DNA of 64,000 bases, taken from NCBI GenBank assembly GCA_018004935.1, contig JAGNBF010000017.1, positions 1 to 64,000 of the forward strand, written 5' to 3'. This stretch comes from Chloroflexota bacterium (GTDB lineage: Bacteria > Chloroflexota > Anaerolineae > Promineifilales > Promineifilaceae). A program made the position numbers and the translations under genes. This document shows, piece by piece, positions 29,547 to 37,391 of the stretch (position 1 is its first letter; the number at the start of each line of letters is the position of its first letter). The notes beneath the pieces were generated by a model. It made no database searches. It saw only the letters and a list, made by a program, of their open reading frames with translations, and was not told the origin of the DNA.

Positions 29547-30005
29547 ATGACCATCGAACACATCTTTACCTGTCCCCCTGGCAACACTTCCCAGGTTGAA
29601 CATCAATCCGTGCGCGTGGTTGCCGGGGCCGGAATCGAGGGCGACCGGTATTATGGTGCTCAGGACGAGCCGGGCCAGAACATCACCTTTGTCGAAGCGG
29701 AAGAGATAGAGGGGTTCGCGGCCGCGCATAGACACCCCCTTGACCTGTCCATGACCCGGCGCAACGTGATCACCAGAGGCGTCCGCCTCAACACGCTGGT
29801 GGGCCAGGAGTTCACCGTCGGCACGATCCGCTTTCGCGGCGTAGAGCTATGTGAACCCTGCATGGGGCTGGGTGAAGCGTTGTCCTCGGCCACCTTGTCA
29901 CCGGCACAGGTCATTAAACATTGGTTGCATCGTGCCGGGTTACGCGCCAACGTGCTTTCCACTGGTGAACTTTCTGTTGGGGACGGGTTTCATGATACCA
30001 TCTGA
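29547..30005 (+). CDS. MOSC domain protein
   Basis: A 152-residue single MOSC domain (molybdenum cofactor sulfurase C-terminal fold). Signatures: VVAGAGIEGDRYYG near residue 27, LSMTRRNVITRGV, FRGVELCEPCMGL with the conserved Cys, and GLRANVLSTGELSVGD at the end. MOSC domains carry sulfur or handle metal-sulfur cofactors. ATG 29547 has GAGGAA 4 nt upstream. A GCGGCCGC at 29521 lies just ahead of the gene. Confidence 0.85.
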   Translation: MTIEHIFTCPPGNTSQVEHQSVRVVAGAGIEGDRYYGAQDEPGQNITFVEAEEIEGFAAAHRHPLDLSMTRRNVITRGVRLNTLVGQEFTVGTIRFRGVELCEPCMGLGEALSSATLSPAQVIKHWLHRAGLRANVLSTGELSVGDGFHDTI

Positions 30006-30039
30006 CGGTTTCACCAGGTAGCTATACCCGACGCGGTGA

Positions 30040-30212
30040 CAGGGCAGGGCGATTGCATATTCGGATTTCCCCCACCCCCAGGAGTTTTTTAAGGCGGGTA
30101 AAATCGGGGCTTCGCCCCGATTTTACCCGCCGAGTGGGTTCCCCCTTCCCGATTTCGGGAAGGGGGGTAGGGGGATGGGTTCATTCTGGTGAGTATGCAA
30201 TCGCCCTAGGTG
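30040..30212. repeat. Hairpin cassette D bounded by an inverted repeat
   Basis: The ends AGGGCGATTGCATAT (about 30046-30060) and AGTATGCAATCGCCCT (about 30195-30210) are inverted. Inside is a cassette with a perfect stem GGCGGGTAAAATCGGGGC / GCCCCGATTTTACCCGCC (about 30093-30131) and TTCCCGATTTCGGGAAGGGG. The right end motif also follows cassette B at 7173. Confidence 0.7.
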
Positions 30213-30270
30213 ACAGGGTGAAAAAATGCTAGATGATGCCTGTTGGTCGTATAATCAAAGGTTCTGCCCC

Positions 30271-30495
30271 ATGGATTCAACTGTAACGATAACCATTTCA
30301 GTGCGGCAGGCTGTTTGGGAGTAGGCTAAAAAGCTGGCGCGGCCGCAAAACATCGCCCCCGCTCATTTAGATGATGTGTTGAATCGCGGCCTCGTCCCGA
30401 TGGTGCCGACGACGAGCAGAGTCAATCCCCATCACTTTCTCACTACCCTAAAGAAAAAACTCAAGCGAATAAAGCACCACCTGGCTTCTTCGTGA
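30271..30495 (+). pseudogene. Decayed ribbon-helix-helix antitoxin gene
   Basis: Reads MDSTVTITISVRQAVWE, then an in-frame TAG at 30322, then AKKLARPQNIAPAHLDDVLN and a short basic tail to TGA 30493. It matches the N-terminal 45 residues of the intact fusion protein at 31928 (MDSTIKTTVSIPRLLWEQAE onward), including a GCGGCCGC at the same place. The toxin part is absent. It looks like an old duplicate that lost its function. Confidence 0.65.
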
Positions 30496-30537
30496 AAAGC
30501 GTGAAATACGCTTCAAATTTTTATACGGAGGTGTCAC

Positions 30538-31671
30538 ATGCGTTCCTGGCAAAAGGTTGGCTATCTTTCTCTGTGGTTATGCCTTATTCTGCCCATCTGG
30601 GGCGTCAGGTCGGCTCTAGCCCAGGCCACAGGGGAAGCCACGCCTGCGCCACTAACGACCGAACTTCTCTACCCCAACCTCACCGGTGCTTTCATCGAGC
30701 TAACGGTAGAACCGATGCGCCCCGACTTGTGGACGCGCCTCCAATGGCAAGATGCCTCAGGTAATTGGCACGATATCGAGGGCTGGCAGGGTAGTTTCAA
30801 CCCAGACCAGCGGGTTTTATGGTATGTCGGTGCCGGGCAGTTGGGCGATGGCCCTTTCCGCTGGCTGGTAGATGAGAGCCAGGGCGGTGAACGGTTGGGC
30901 CTGAGCCAGCCCTTTAACCTGCCATCTGATGGTGGCGAGGTTTTGCGCGTGATGGTAGCCCTCACACCGGAAAAAATGGAAGAGACTGTGGTCAGCCCGC
31001 CCTCTGCGACCCCGACACCAGACGAGGCGGCTTTGCCGGAGGGGAGCACTGTGTACGACAATTTCGACAACCCGGTCTATGATGGAGCCTACAATTCTAC
31101 GCTCTGGCCCCGAGCCTATGGTTGTGAAGACGCGGCGCAAAACGATGGGGTGATAGCATTTCAGAGCAGTTGCGACCTTTTAGTCGGCCCAGCCTCGGTC
31201 CCGGTGGAGCAATTAGGTCTATTTCAGGCACGCGTTAAGGTGGCCAGTGATTTTCAGGGGGTAGCGGCTACCCAGGAAATCATTTTTAGTACAGAATTAT
31301 CTACCGGGTCCTGGTGGGCCTTTTGCGGCATTATCGCTGATGCTGACGGGGTCAAAAGATTTTTTAATGTCGTCAATGTGGGGCTGGACGAATTTGACCT
31401 GCACCAAACAATGCCAGCAGAATATGACCGCTGGTATACCATTCGCCTCGAGGTTGACAGTAGCACCATGACCTTCAGCTGTTATGTTGATGAGCAACTG
31501 CTTGGTTCCGTTGTGCCCAAAGATGCAGAGCAGTTGCGAGAGGTTCACTTTGAACGTATTTTGGAAGCGGCCCGTCAACCCGTCTCATTCGCCACCACTT
31601 ATGCCGACGACGTTTTGCTTTCTTTGCCTGACAGCCCATCTGACGCAGGCACAACGGCTGAGGGACAATAG
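30538..31671 (+). CDS. Secreted protein of unknown function, lectin-like C-terminal domain
   Basis: A 377-residue exported protein. The signal peptide (WLCLILPIWGVRSALAQ) is cleaved near residue 30. Residues 40-150 form a beta-rich domain with WTRLQWQDASGNWHDIEGWQ; a Pro/Thr linker (VSPPSATPTPDEAALPEG) leads to a C-terminal domain (about 175-355) with DNFDNPVYDGAYNSTLW and TWYTIRLEVDSS-type strands (DRWYTIRLEVDSSTMTF), resembling the concanavalin-like jelly roll of DUF1080/LamG proteins. The start has an excellent ACGGAGGTG. Ligand unknown. Confidence 0.65.
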   Translation: MRSWQKVGYLSLWLCLILPIWGVRSALAQATGEATPAPLTTELLYPNLTGAFIELTVEPMRPDLWTRLQWQDASGNWHDIEGWQGSFNPDQRVLWYVGAGQLGDGPFRWLVDESQGGERLGLSQPFNLPSDGGEVLRVMVALTPEKMEETVVSPPSATPTPDEAALPEGSTVYDNFDNPVYDGAYNSTLWPRAYGCEDAAQNDGVIAFQSSCDLLVGPASVPVEQLGLFQARVKVASDFQGVAATQEIIFSTELSTGSWWAFCGIIADADGVKRFFNVVNVGLDEFDLHQTMPAEYDRWYTIRLEVDSSTMTFSCYVDEQLLGSVVPKDAEQLREVHFERILEAARQPVSFATTYADDVLLSLPDSPSDAGTTAEGQ

Positions 31672-31679
31672 CCCTAAAG

Positions 31680-31931
31680 ATGGGTTCAACTATAATCAGT
31701 CGTTTGTGGGTCGCGGCCGCGTCCTTCACCAACGATCTCCTCCTGCTGGCCCTGGCAGGGGTGGTTTTCATGGCTGTTGAAGCCCGTCGCCTGCACATGC
31801 GTTTTGTTTGGGTCTACATATTGTTGTCTGGCCCAATTGCCATCAGTGTCATGTTTCCCCTTTTCCTCATCGCCCGGCAAATCACCCTGGTGCAACACCG
31901 GCTTCAACAATTCGTCCCAGAGAGCCGATGA
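31680..31931 (+). CDS. Small membrane protein, DUF2834-like
   Basis: An 83-residue protein with two membrane segments (LLLLALAGVVFMAVEARRLH and WVYILLSGPIAISVMFPLFL). The phrase RFVWVYILLS...FPLFLIARQ resembles DUF2834 proteins; function unknown. Its stop overlaps the start of the next gene (ATGA), the first of three such overlaps in a row. Confidence 0.6.
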   Translation: MGSTIISRLWVAAASFTNDLLLLALAGVVFMAVEARRLHMRFVWVYILLSGPIAISVMFPLFLIARQITLVQHRLQQFVPESR

Positions 31932-32476
31932 AGATGGATTCAACGATAAAAACAACCGTTTCTATACCCAGGCTACTTTGGGAGCAGGCTGAGAGCTTGT
32001 CGCGGCCGCTAAACACCACCCCCGCTCAGTTACTCGAACTGGCCCTGGCGGATTTCATCCAGCGTCATCAAGCACACCCATTACCCGGTGATAAGCAACA
32101 AACTGCCATTCATCAAGGGGATATTTACTGGATTCAGGCCGCAGAATTGGGAGAGCATCCCCACCCTTACGTGGTTATTCAGGATGATGTGTTGAATCAT
32201 AGCCGTATCCCTACGGTCGTCGTGTGTGCCCTGACAACCAACCGCAAGCAGTTCAACGCACCGGGCAACGTGCTTTTGGAAGCAGGAGAAGCCAATTTAC
32301 CCCAACAAAGTGCTGTCGTCGTTTCTAAACTGTCTACGGTAAACAAAACCCAGTTAGGCGAATACATCGGCACACTATCCCCGGAACGGATCAATCAGAT
32401 ATGGGCGGGGATGCGGTTTTTGCAGTTGACCTTTTTTAACGCGTTCAATCGGAATGCAGAGAGCACAGAGAGATGA
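31928..32476 (+). CDS. MazE-like antitoxin fused to MazF/PemK-like toxin
   Basis: A 182-residue protein combining two parts that are normally separate. Residues 1-50 (STIKTTVSIPRLLWEQAESL and TPAQLLELALADFIQRH) form a ribbon-helix-helix DNA-binding antitoxin. Residues about 62-170 are a MazF/PemK endoribonuclease: IHQGDIYWIQ at the start, PYVVIQDDVLNHSRIPTVVV, and QQSAVVVSKLSTVNKTQLGE, where the Ser/Thr-Asp core of the family is partly kept. The fusion could be self-inhibited until the N-terminal part is cut, or act as a DNA-binding RNase. ATG 31928 overlaps the previous stop; a GCGGCCGC lies near residue 26. Confidence 0.78.
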   Translation: MKMDSTIKTTVSIPRLLWEQAESLSRPLNTTPAQLLELALADFIQRHQAHPLPGDKQQTAIHQGDIYWIQAAELGEHPHPYVVIQDDVLNHSRIPTVVVCALTTNRKQFNAPGNVLLEAGEANLPQQSAVVVSKLSTVNKTQLGEYIGTLSPERINQIWAGMRFLQLTFFNAFNRNAESTER

Positions 32477-33441
32477 AAACAAAACAACCCTTAAGCGAGA
32501 CAGAACTCATTGACTGGTTGCTGGACGGAGATGTAGCAATTCAATATCAGGTGGAACGGGATTTGTTGGGCCACGAACGAACAGATTTACGCGGCCGCAT
32601 CGCCACCGAAGGGTGGGGCGCACAATTCTTGCAACGCCGCCAACCGGAAGGCCATTGGGCGAGGGGATTCTACAGCCCCAAATGGACATCCAGCCATTAC
32701 ACCCTGCTTGATCTGAAGCATCTAAACATCACCCCAGAGCATCCCCTCATCCGGGAGAGTGTGGCCCGAATTTGGCGGGAACGGAAAGCAGAAGATGGGG
32801 GCATTAACCCGGCCCAGTCCATCAAAAACAGTGATGTGTGCATCAACGGGATGTTCCTGAACTATGCGACGTACTTTGGGGCGGACGCGGCCGCGCTTGA
32901 ATCCATCGTAGACTTCCTGATCACCATGCAAATGCCCGATGGTGGTTTTAACTGCCAATCGAACCGCCAGGGGGCTGTCCATAGTTCACTCCATACCACC
33001 CTTTCCGTTTTAGAAGGGATTCATGAATACAAGGTCAACGGTTACACCTATCGCCTGGCCGAACTACAAACCATCGCTCACCAATCCCGTGAATTTATTC
33101 TGCAACATCGGCTTTTCCGCTCCGATCACACCGGAGCCATCATCAAACCCCAATTTCTGGTTTTATCCTTCCCCTCACGCTGGTATTACGACATCCTACG
33201 CGCTCTGGAATACTTTGGTGAAGCCAATACCGGCTACGACCCCCGCCTGCAAGATGCTGTAGATGTTTTGTTTAATAAACGCCGCCCCGATGGCACGTGG
33301 CCGCTCCAATCACCGCACCCCGGCGAGGTTCATTTCGTCATGGAAAAAGCAGGGCAACCCAGCCGCTGGAATACCTTACGGGCCTTACGGACATTAAAAC
33401 GACTCCATCTCTCCGCAACGCCAGGGACTGACCATGAGTGA
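32473..33441 (+). CDS. Alpha/alpha-toroid protein, squalene-cyclase-like
   Basis: A 322-residue protein with repeated alpha-hairpins of the terpenoid cyclase/prenyltransferase toroid: FYSPKWTSSHYTLLDLKHLN, FLITMQMPDGGFNCQSNRQG, SSLHTTLSVLEGI and DVLFNKRRPDGTWPLQSPHP contain the QW-like PDGGFN and PDGTWPL turns. The DxDD motif of squalene-hopene cyclase is not present, so cyclase activity is unlikely. It overlaps the toxin fusion upstream (ATGA) and the GIY-YIG gene downstream. Function unknown. Confidence 0.65.
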   Translation: MKTKQPLSETELIDWLLDGDVAIQYQVERDLLGHERTDLRGRIATEGWGAQFLQRRQPEGHWARGFYSPKWTSSHYTLLDLKHLNITPEHPLIRESVARIWRERKAEDGGINPAQSIKNSDVCINGMFLNYATYFGADAAALESIVDFLITMQMPDGGFNCQSNRQGAVHSSLHTTLSVLEGIHEYKVNGYTYRLAELQTIAHQSREFILQHRLFRSDHTGAIIKPQFLVLSFPSRWYYDILRALEYFGEANTGYDPRLQDAVDVLFNKRRPDGTWPLQSPHPGEVHFVMEKAGQPSRWNTLRALRTLKRLHLSATPGTDHE

Positions 33442-33934
33442 TGATTTGGTGGTGACGCTTCCCGTTAAACAATTCATGCTGATGGAGCATTGCCCGCCGG
33501 AATGGCGCAGGCTGGATTTATATCTGTTTCGGGATGACGCCCTGGCCTTTTACGTGGGGCAATCTTATGTGGCCTTTGACCGGGTGTGGGAACATATACG
33601 GAATGGGTTCCGCGGCCGCAGTGTCATCGGTCGCTTCATCCTCAGCAACTGGCCCAAATCCCTCAACTACCAGATTGACCTGCTCAGTTCCCAGGCCAGC
33701 CAGTTCGCCTCGCTCCAGCACAACCTCAACGCCGCCGAAGCCGACCTGATTCAACGCTGGTCGCCTTGCTTCAACCAGGCGTTAAACCACCAACCCACCC
33801 CCCTGCCCGACCGGTACATCTCCCCCAGTGCGCCGCTTCGTTGCGCCCACAATCTCCACAAACTCAGGCGCGAAGCGGAACGAGCCGTGAAAGCGGAAGA
33901 ACGTCGCCGCTGGTTGACCGTCATAGAGCATTAA
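33434..33934 (+). CDS. GIY-YIG-like protein
   Basis: A 166-residue protein. LDLYLFRDDALAFYVGQSYV followed by RVWEHIRNGFRGRSVIGRF matches the GIY-YIG nuclease layout (paired LYLF/FYVGQS strands, then the Arg helix). A Glu in AAEADLIQRWSPCFNQALN stands where the metal-binding Glu of the family sits, with the typical N(x)ALN ending. The C-terminus is a basic helix. The gene overlaps the preceding one by 8 bp. It could act in DNA processing or be a degenerate member. Confidence 0.65.
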   Translation: MSDDLVVTLPVKQFMLMEHCPPEWRRLDLYLFRDDALAFYVGQSYVAFDRVWEHIRNGFRGRSVIGRFILSNWPKSLNYQIDLLSSQASQFASLQHNLNAAEADLIQRWSPCFNQALNHQPTPLPDRYISPSAPLRCAHNLHKLRREAERAVKAEERRRWLTVIEH

Positions 33935-33972
33935 CCACATCCAGCAACTAAATACTGGTAGCCCCAACAATT

Positions 33973-34650
33973 ATGCCCAATAACAATCACGACCCCGATC
34001 TACAGATACGCTATCAAATTTATCAGTTTTTTGCTGATCAATGCCGACCACCCACCACAAATGAGATAGCTGAACGGCTCGATATGTCGCCAGAAAACGT
34101 AGATGCCGCGTTCCATCGCCTGCACGACCGGCACATGATCTTTCTCGACGCCACAACCGGCCAGATTCGTATGGCTAATCCTTTTTCGGCTATACCTACA
34201 AGCTATCGGGTCAGGGCTGGCGAGAAGGTGTGGTGGGCTAACTGTGCCTGGGATACGTTGGGCATCGCGGCCGCGCTCAATCTCGACGTAGATATTGAGG
34301 CCAACCTTCCCACGGATGGGCAACCCGTTACCCTCAAAGTTACCAACGGCGCGGTGACTGAGCCGGATTGGCTGATTTACTTTCCCTTACCGTGCCGGCA
34401 ATGGTACGACGACCTGGTTTACACCTGAGCCAACATCTTGCTCTTTCGGTCGAAAGAGGAAGCAAATGGGTGGTGACAGGCCCATGATAGGTTAGAGGGT
34501 GAGGTTCTGACAGTAGGTCAGGTGTGGGAACTCTCCAGGTTATGGTACAGAGACCGGATGGCGGAGCATTTTGCCGGACGCACCGTAGAGGAAGCCCACC
34601 AAATTTTTGCACAACTGGGTTTGACCACCCCTTTTTGGCGTTTTGGGTGA
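33973..34650 (+). CDS. MerB-like (organomercurial lyase family) protein with in-frame UGA codons; candidate selenoprotein
   Basis: Read to the first stop, the frame gives 151 residues; read through two TGA codons (34426 and 34474) it gives 225 residues ending at TGA 34648. Residues 1-60 are a winged-helix domain, and the rest is MerB-like: RMANPFSAIPTSYRV, WWANCAWDTLGIAAAL with Cys91 and Asp94 at the spacing of MerB Cys96/Asp99, and DGQPVTLKV. The first UGA (codon 152) falls in VYT-UGA-ANILLFRS, aligning with Cys159 of MerB (FC-C-HVHFFAS). The second (codon 168) follows ANGW. After it LEGEVLTVGQVWELSRLWYR matches the family C-terminus with no frameshift. A SECIS-like hairpin follows the first UGA. 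A pseudogene with two nonsense changes is the alternative. Confidence 0.7.
34438..34465 (+). promoter_or_regulatory. SECIS-like hairpin after the first UGA of the MerB-like gene
   Basis: CTCTTTC (34441-34447) pairs with GAAAGAG (34452-34458), loop GGTC; TTG and CAA extend the stem past a small bulge. The loop GG is 20-21 nt after the UGA. In E. coli fdhF, as remembered, the GGUC loop bases stand at nearly the same distance. A weaker hairpin, CTGAC-AGTAG-GTCAG (34507-34521), follows the second UGA. Confidence 0.55.
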
Positions 34651-34720
34651 TGAGGGGGAATTTCTGTCGCCTGAGGGAAAACGGGGATGTCGTTGATAGC
34701 CAGCGGCATACTCAGGCAAG

Positions 34721-34817
34721 CTAAGGGTTCGTAAAAATATAACTTCCCGGTTTAGACCTGACAGGTTTTCAGAAACCTGTCAGGTCTTGACGGAACTTAA
34801 TCTTTTACAGGCCCTAA
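34721..34817. mobile_element. Palindromic MITE-like element, 97 bp
   Basis: The ends CTAAGGGTTCGTAAAA and CTTTTACAGGCCCTAAG are inverted, AACTTCC and GGAACTT likewise, and the centre is GACCTGACAGG/CCTGTCAGGTC. It is the simplest copy of the element at 16495 (interrupted) and 41887. No coding content. Confidence 0.75.
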
Positions 34818-34898
34818 GGCCAAAAACGCAAGCAGAAAGGCGGGCAATAACAAGCGGTAAAGGGGTGTGCTGGTTTCATGCCCGCTTTGCGGAACAAC

Positions 34899-36338
34899 TC
34901 AGGCATTGTTGCGGGCCAGAAAAGGCAACTCAATCGTGAAGGTACTCCCCACACCCACCTGGCTCACCAGCGTCAGTTCTCCCCCATGAATGGTGACAAT
35001 CTCCCGGCAAATCGCCAGCCCTAACCCTGTGCCTGCTTCTTTTTGCTCGCGGCCGCGATAAAACCGTTCAAACACCCGCCCCTGATCCGTTGCCGGAATA
35101 CCCGGCCCATTGTCCTGCACCTGTATCCGCACCCTCGCCTCGTTTTGCTCCAGGCGCACCTGAATATGGCCCTGGTTGCCGCTAAACTTAATGGCATTGC
35201 TGATAAGGTTAGCCAGAGCACGTTGCAACGCGGCCGCGTCATGTTTTAACAAAACCGGTTCCACAGGCAGATCCAATGACAACGTATGTTGCCGCGCCTC
35301 AGCCAGCGGCCGCAACGCCCACACCGCCATCTCTATCGCCGGGCACACATTCGCCAACTCAAAGTTTGTGCCACTCAGCCGGGCTTCCAGGCGGCTCAAA
35401 TCGAGCAAATTGGTGGTGAGGTGATCCAGATGGACCAGTTGCCGGGCACTTTCACGGATAAAAGTGGCTGAGGGTTCAATCGCGGCCGCGCCATCCTGTT
35501 GCAACAACTCATTAAACGTCTTCAGGGCCGTCAGCGGGGTACGTAGCTCATGGCTGGCATCAGCAATGAGGCGGCGCAAAACCACCCGATCCGCTTCCAG
35601 GGCCGCAACCGTCTGCTCCAACCGTCCGGCCATGCTATTGAACTGCCCCGCTAACTGCTGAAACTCACGCAGAGAACTATCCGGGGCACGGGACGACAAA
35701 TCACCCTGCGCCATCCGGTCTGCGGCCGCGCCCAACTCCGCCAACGGGTTTGTTACCTGCCGCGCCGACCACAACCCCACAAATCCGGCTAACAACAGAG
35801 CCGCCACACTACTCGCCAGTAACAGGTAGCGCGTATCCCGTAAAACGGGTTCCCCTACCGCTGGCCCTTCGGACAACTCCAGCCAGCCAATAACCTCGTT
35901 TTGCTGATACAGCGGGAAACGCATCACCTCGTCCGATATGGGGGGAATGAATGGGGTATTAACCGTTGAACCAGGGAGAGCGGCATTGGGGGGGAGTGGT
36001 TGCGCGGCCGCGCCCCCTTGCACCAGCGGTAGACGCTCCGAATCAAAACGCCCCGAATCTACCAGCAGATTGTTATTTTCATCAAACAACCTGGCCCGGA
36101 GCCGGGCCATGAAAGCCCGATCCCGAATGATGTTCTCCACAGCCCGCAAATCTCCCCGTATCAGAGTATCTGTCAACGGGTTCAACATCTGATTAGCCTG
36201 GGTCTGCAAATATTGTTGCTCTCCCCGCACAAAGTAACGCCAAAACAAGCCATACGTTACCAGCCCCGCGGCCGCAATCGCCACCAGACTCACCAACAAA
36301 CTGTTCAAGAGCAGACGACGCCGGACAGAGTAAAACAT
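34899..36338 (-). CDS. Membrane sensor histidine kinase
   Basis: A 479-residue two-component kinase: N-terminal membrane helix (LLLNSLLVSLVAIAAAGLVT, residues 9-28), extracytoplasmic sensor region to about 170, second helix (YLLLASSVAALLLAGFVGLW), HAMP (about 190-245), HisKA with the phospho-acceptor in DASHELRTPLTALKTF, and HATPase with NLISNAIKFSG, DNGPGIP and GTGLGLAIC. It is the last gene of a minus-strand set: response regulator, PDZ protein, kinase. Seven GCGGCCGC sites lie in it. The input signal is unknown. Confidence 0.92.
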   Translation of the reverse strand: MFYSVRRRLLLNSLLVSLVAIAAAGLVTYGLFWRYFVRGEQQYLQTQANQMLNPLTDTLIRGDLRAVENIIRDRAFMARLRARLFDENNNLLVDSGRFDSERLPLVQGGAAAQPLPPNAALPGSTVNTPFIPPISDEVMRFPLYQQNEVIGWLELSEGPAVGEPVLRDTRYLLLASSVAALLLAGFVGLWSARQVTNPLAELGAAADRMAQGDLSSRAPDSSLREFQQLAGQFNSMAGRLEQTVAALEADRVVLRRLIADASHELRTPLTALKTFNELLQQDGAAAIEPSATFIRESARQLVHLDHLTTNLLDLSRLEARLSGTNFELANVCPAIEMAVWALRPLAEARQHTLSLDLPVEPVLLKHDAAALQRALANLISNAIKFSGNQGHIQVRLEQNEARVRIQVQDNGPGIPATDQGRVFERFYRGREQKEAGTGLGLAICREIVTIHGGELTLVSQVGVGSTFTIELPFLARNNA

Positions 36339-36371
36339 AGGTGCACCCTACTCACACTGACTGTTCACCCC

Positions 36372-37157
36372 TTACTGTTCCACGGGTGGCAACTGAATCC
36401 CCAAAAATGCCCTCACCGACCCATCCGGGTGGGGGGCGAGGGTCACGGGAATTTCTACGGTAATTCCCTGTCGTTGTACGGTAAACTTGAGGGTATCACC
36501 CGATTGTTTCACCGACATATACAAAACGACATCTTGAACAGAGCGCACAACTTGATCATCTACAGCAGTGATCAGGTCGCCCGGTTGCAGGCGGGCTAAT
36601 TCAGCAGGACTGCCGGGCACAACGTGGATAATTCGGGGTAAAGGCGCAGAAGGTAAGGATGGATTGGCCGGTGCGTTGGGGAATGGTGTGGACTCTGCCC
36701 CCGGTTGTCCTGGGGGAAGCTGGTTATTGGTGGGGGGTATTTCTCCCACACCCACACCATCTACTCCCAGATAAGGAGGGTCTACAGCCAGCGTAACGGT
36801 AACGTTGCGGAGTTCGTCGCCGTGAAGAACGGTCACAATGACCTGGCTTCCTGGTTCTTGCAGAATTACCTGATCCCGCAAAGCATCACGCTGGTTAACC
36901 GGATTCCCGGCGATAGAGAGGATGATGTCACCTCGTTGCAGGCCAGCCTGTGCGGCCGCGCCTCTAGGCTGGATGAAGGTAATAACCACCCCTTCCTGGC
37001 TCAAATCGGAGCGAATGCCCGTAACTTCTACCTGGTTGGTGGGCTGGGTGAGGGTACGAAAAAGGAGAACGGCGGTGACTGCGGCCGCGATGAGAACACC
37101 ACTCACCACCAGCACCGCCAACAGGTTCATCAGGGGATGTCGTTGATTCCGGTTCAT
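36372..37157 (-). CDS. Membrane-anchored protein with two PDZ domains
   Basis: A 261-residue protein with one N-terminal membrane helix (LAVLVVSGVLIAAAVTAVLL), a PDZ domain at about 45-120 (ITFIQPRGAAAQAGLQRGDI, ILSIAGNPV), a Pro-rich linker, and a second PDZ at about 165-245 (HVVPGSPAELARLQPGDLIT, AVDDQVV). There is no protease domain, so it resembles HtrA without its catalytic part. Lying 33 bp from a histidine kinase and after its regulator, it may bind C-termini of exported or misfolded proteins and act on the kinase. Confidence 0.85.
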   Translation of the reverse strand: MNRNQRHPLMNLLAVLVVSGVLIAAAVTAVLLFRTLTQPTNQVEVTGIRSDLSQEGVVITFIQPRGAAAQAGLQRGDIILSIAGNPVNQRDALRDQVILQEPGSQVIVTVLHGDELRNVTVTLAVDPPYLGVDGVGVGEIPPTNNQLPPGQPGAESTPFPNAPANPSLPSAPLPRIIHVVPGSPAELARLQPGDLITAVDDQVVRSVQDVVLYMSVKQSGDTLKFTVQRQGITVEIPVTLAPHPDGSVRAFLGIQLPPVEQ

Positions 37158-37244
37158 AGGGCCAAGTGTAACATGAAAATAGGTGAATAAAATGAAGAGG
37201 TCTTAACCACCCTTCATCCCACCCCCAGGGGCAGAAAACTTTTT

Positions 37245-37367
37245 GGGTCTTTGAGATTTCAGGGGGTTAACACCATTTGTAAGGGCAACCCTTGTGGTTG
37301 CCCTCGACAGGGCAGGCACAAGGCCATCTCCTACATTTAGCCACACCCCACGGATTCCGAAAGAACC
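37245..37367. mobile_element. MITE-like element, 123 bp, with target duplication
   Basis: Element of the 121-123 bp family, flanked by AACTTTTT on both sides (37237-37244 and 37368-37375). Its ends GGTCTTTGAGATTTCAGGGG and (reversed) GGTTCTTTCGGAATCCGTGG are imperfect inverted repeats. Inside are GGGCAACC...GGTTGCCC and GCAGGCACAAGGCC. It sits between the response regulator and PDZ genes. Confidence 0.8.
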
Positions 37368-37391
37368 AACTTTTTGGGGTGCGGTTTCTCG

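Noticed and set aside
32473-33441. True squalene-hopene cyclase
   Set aside because: It has toroid repeats and QW-like turns but only about half the usual length and no DxDD catalytic motif.
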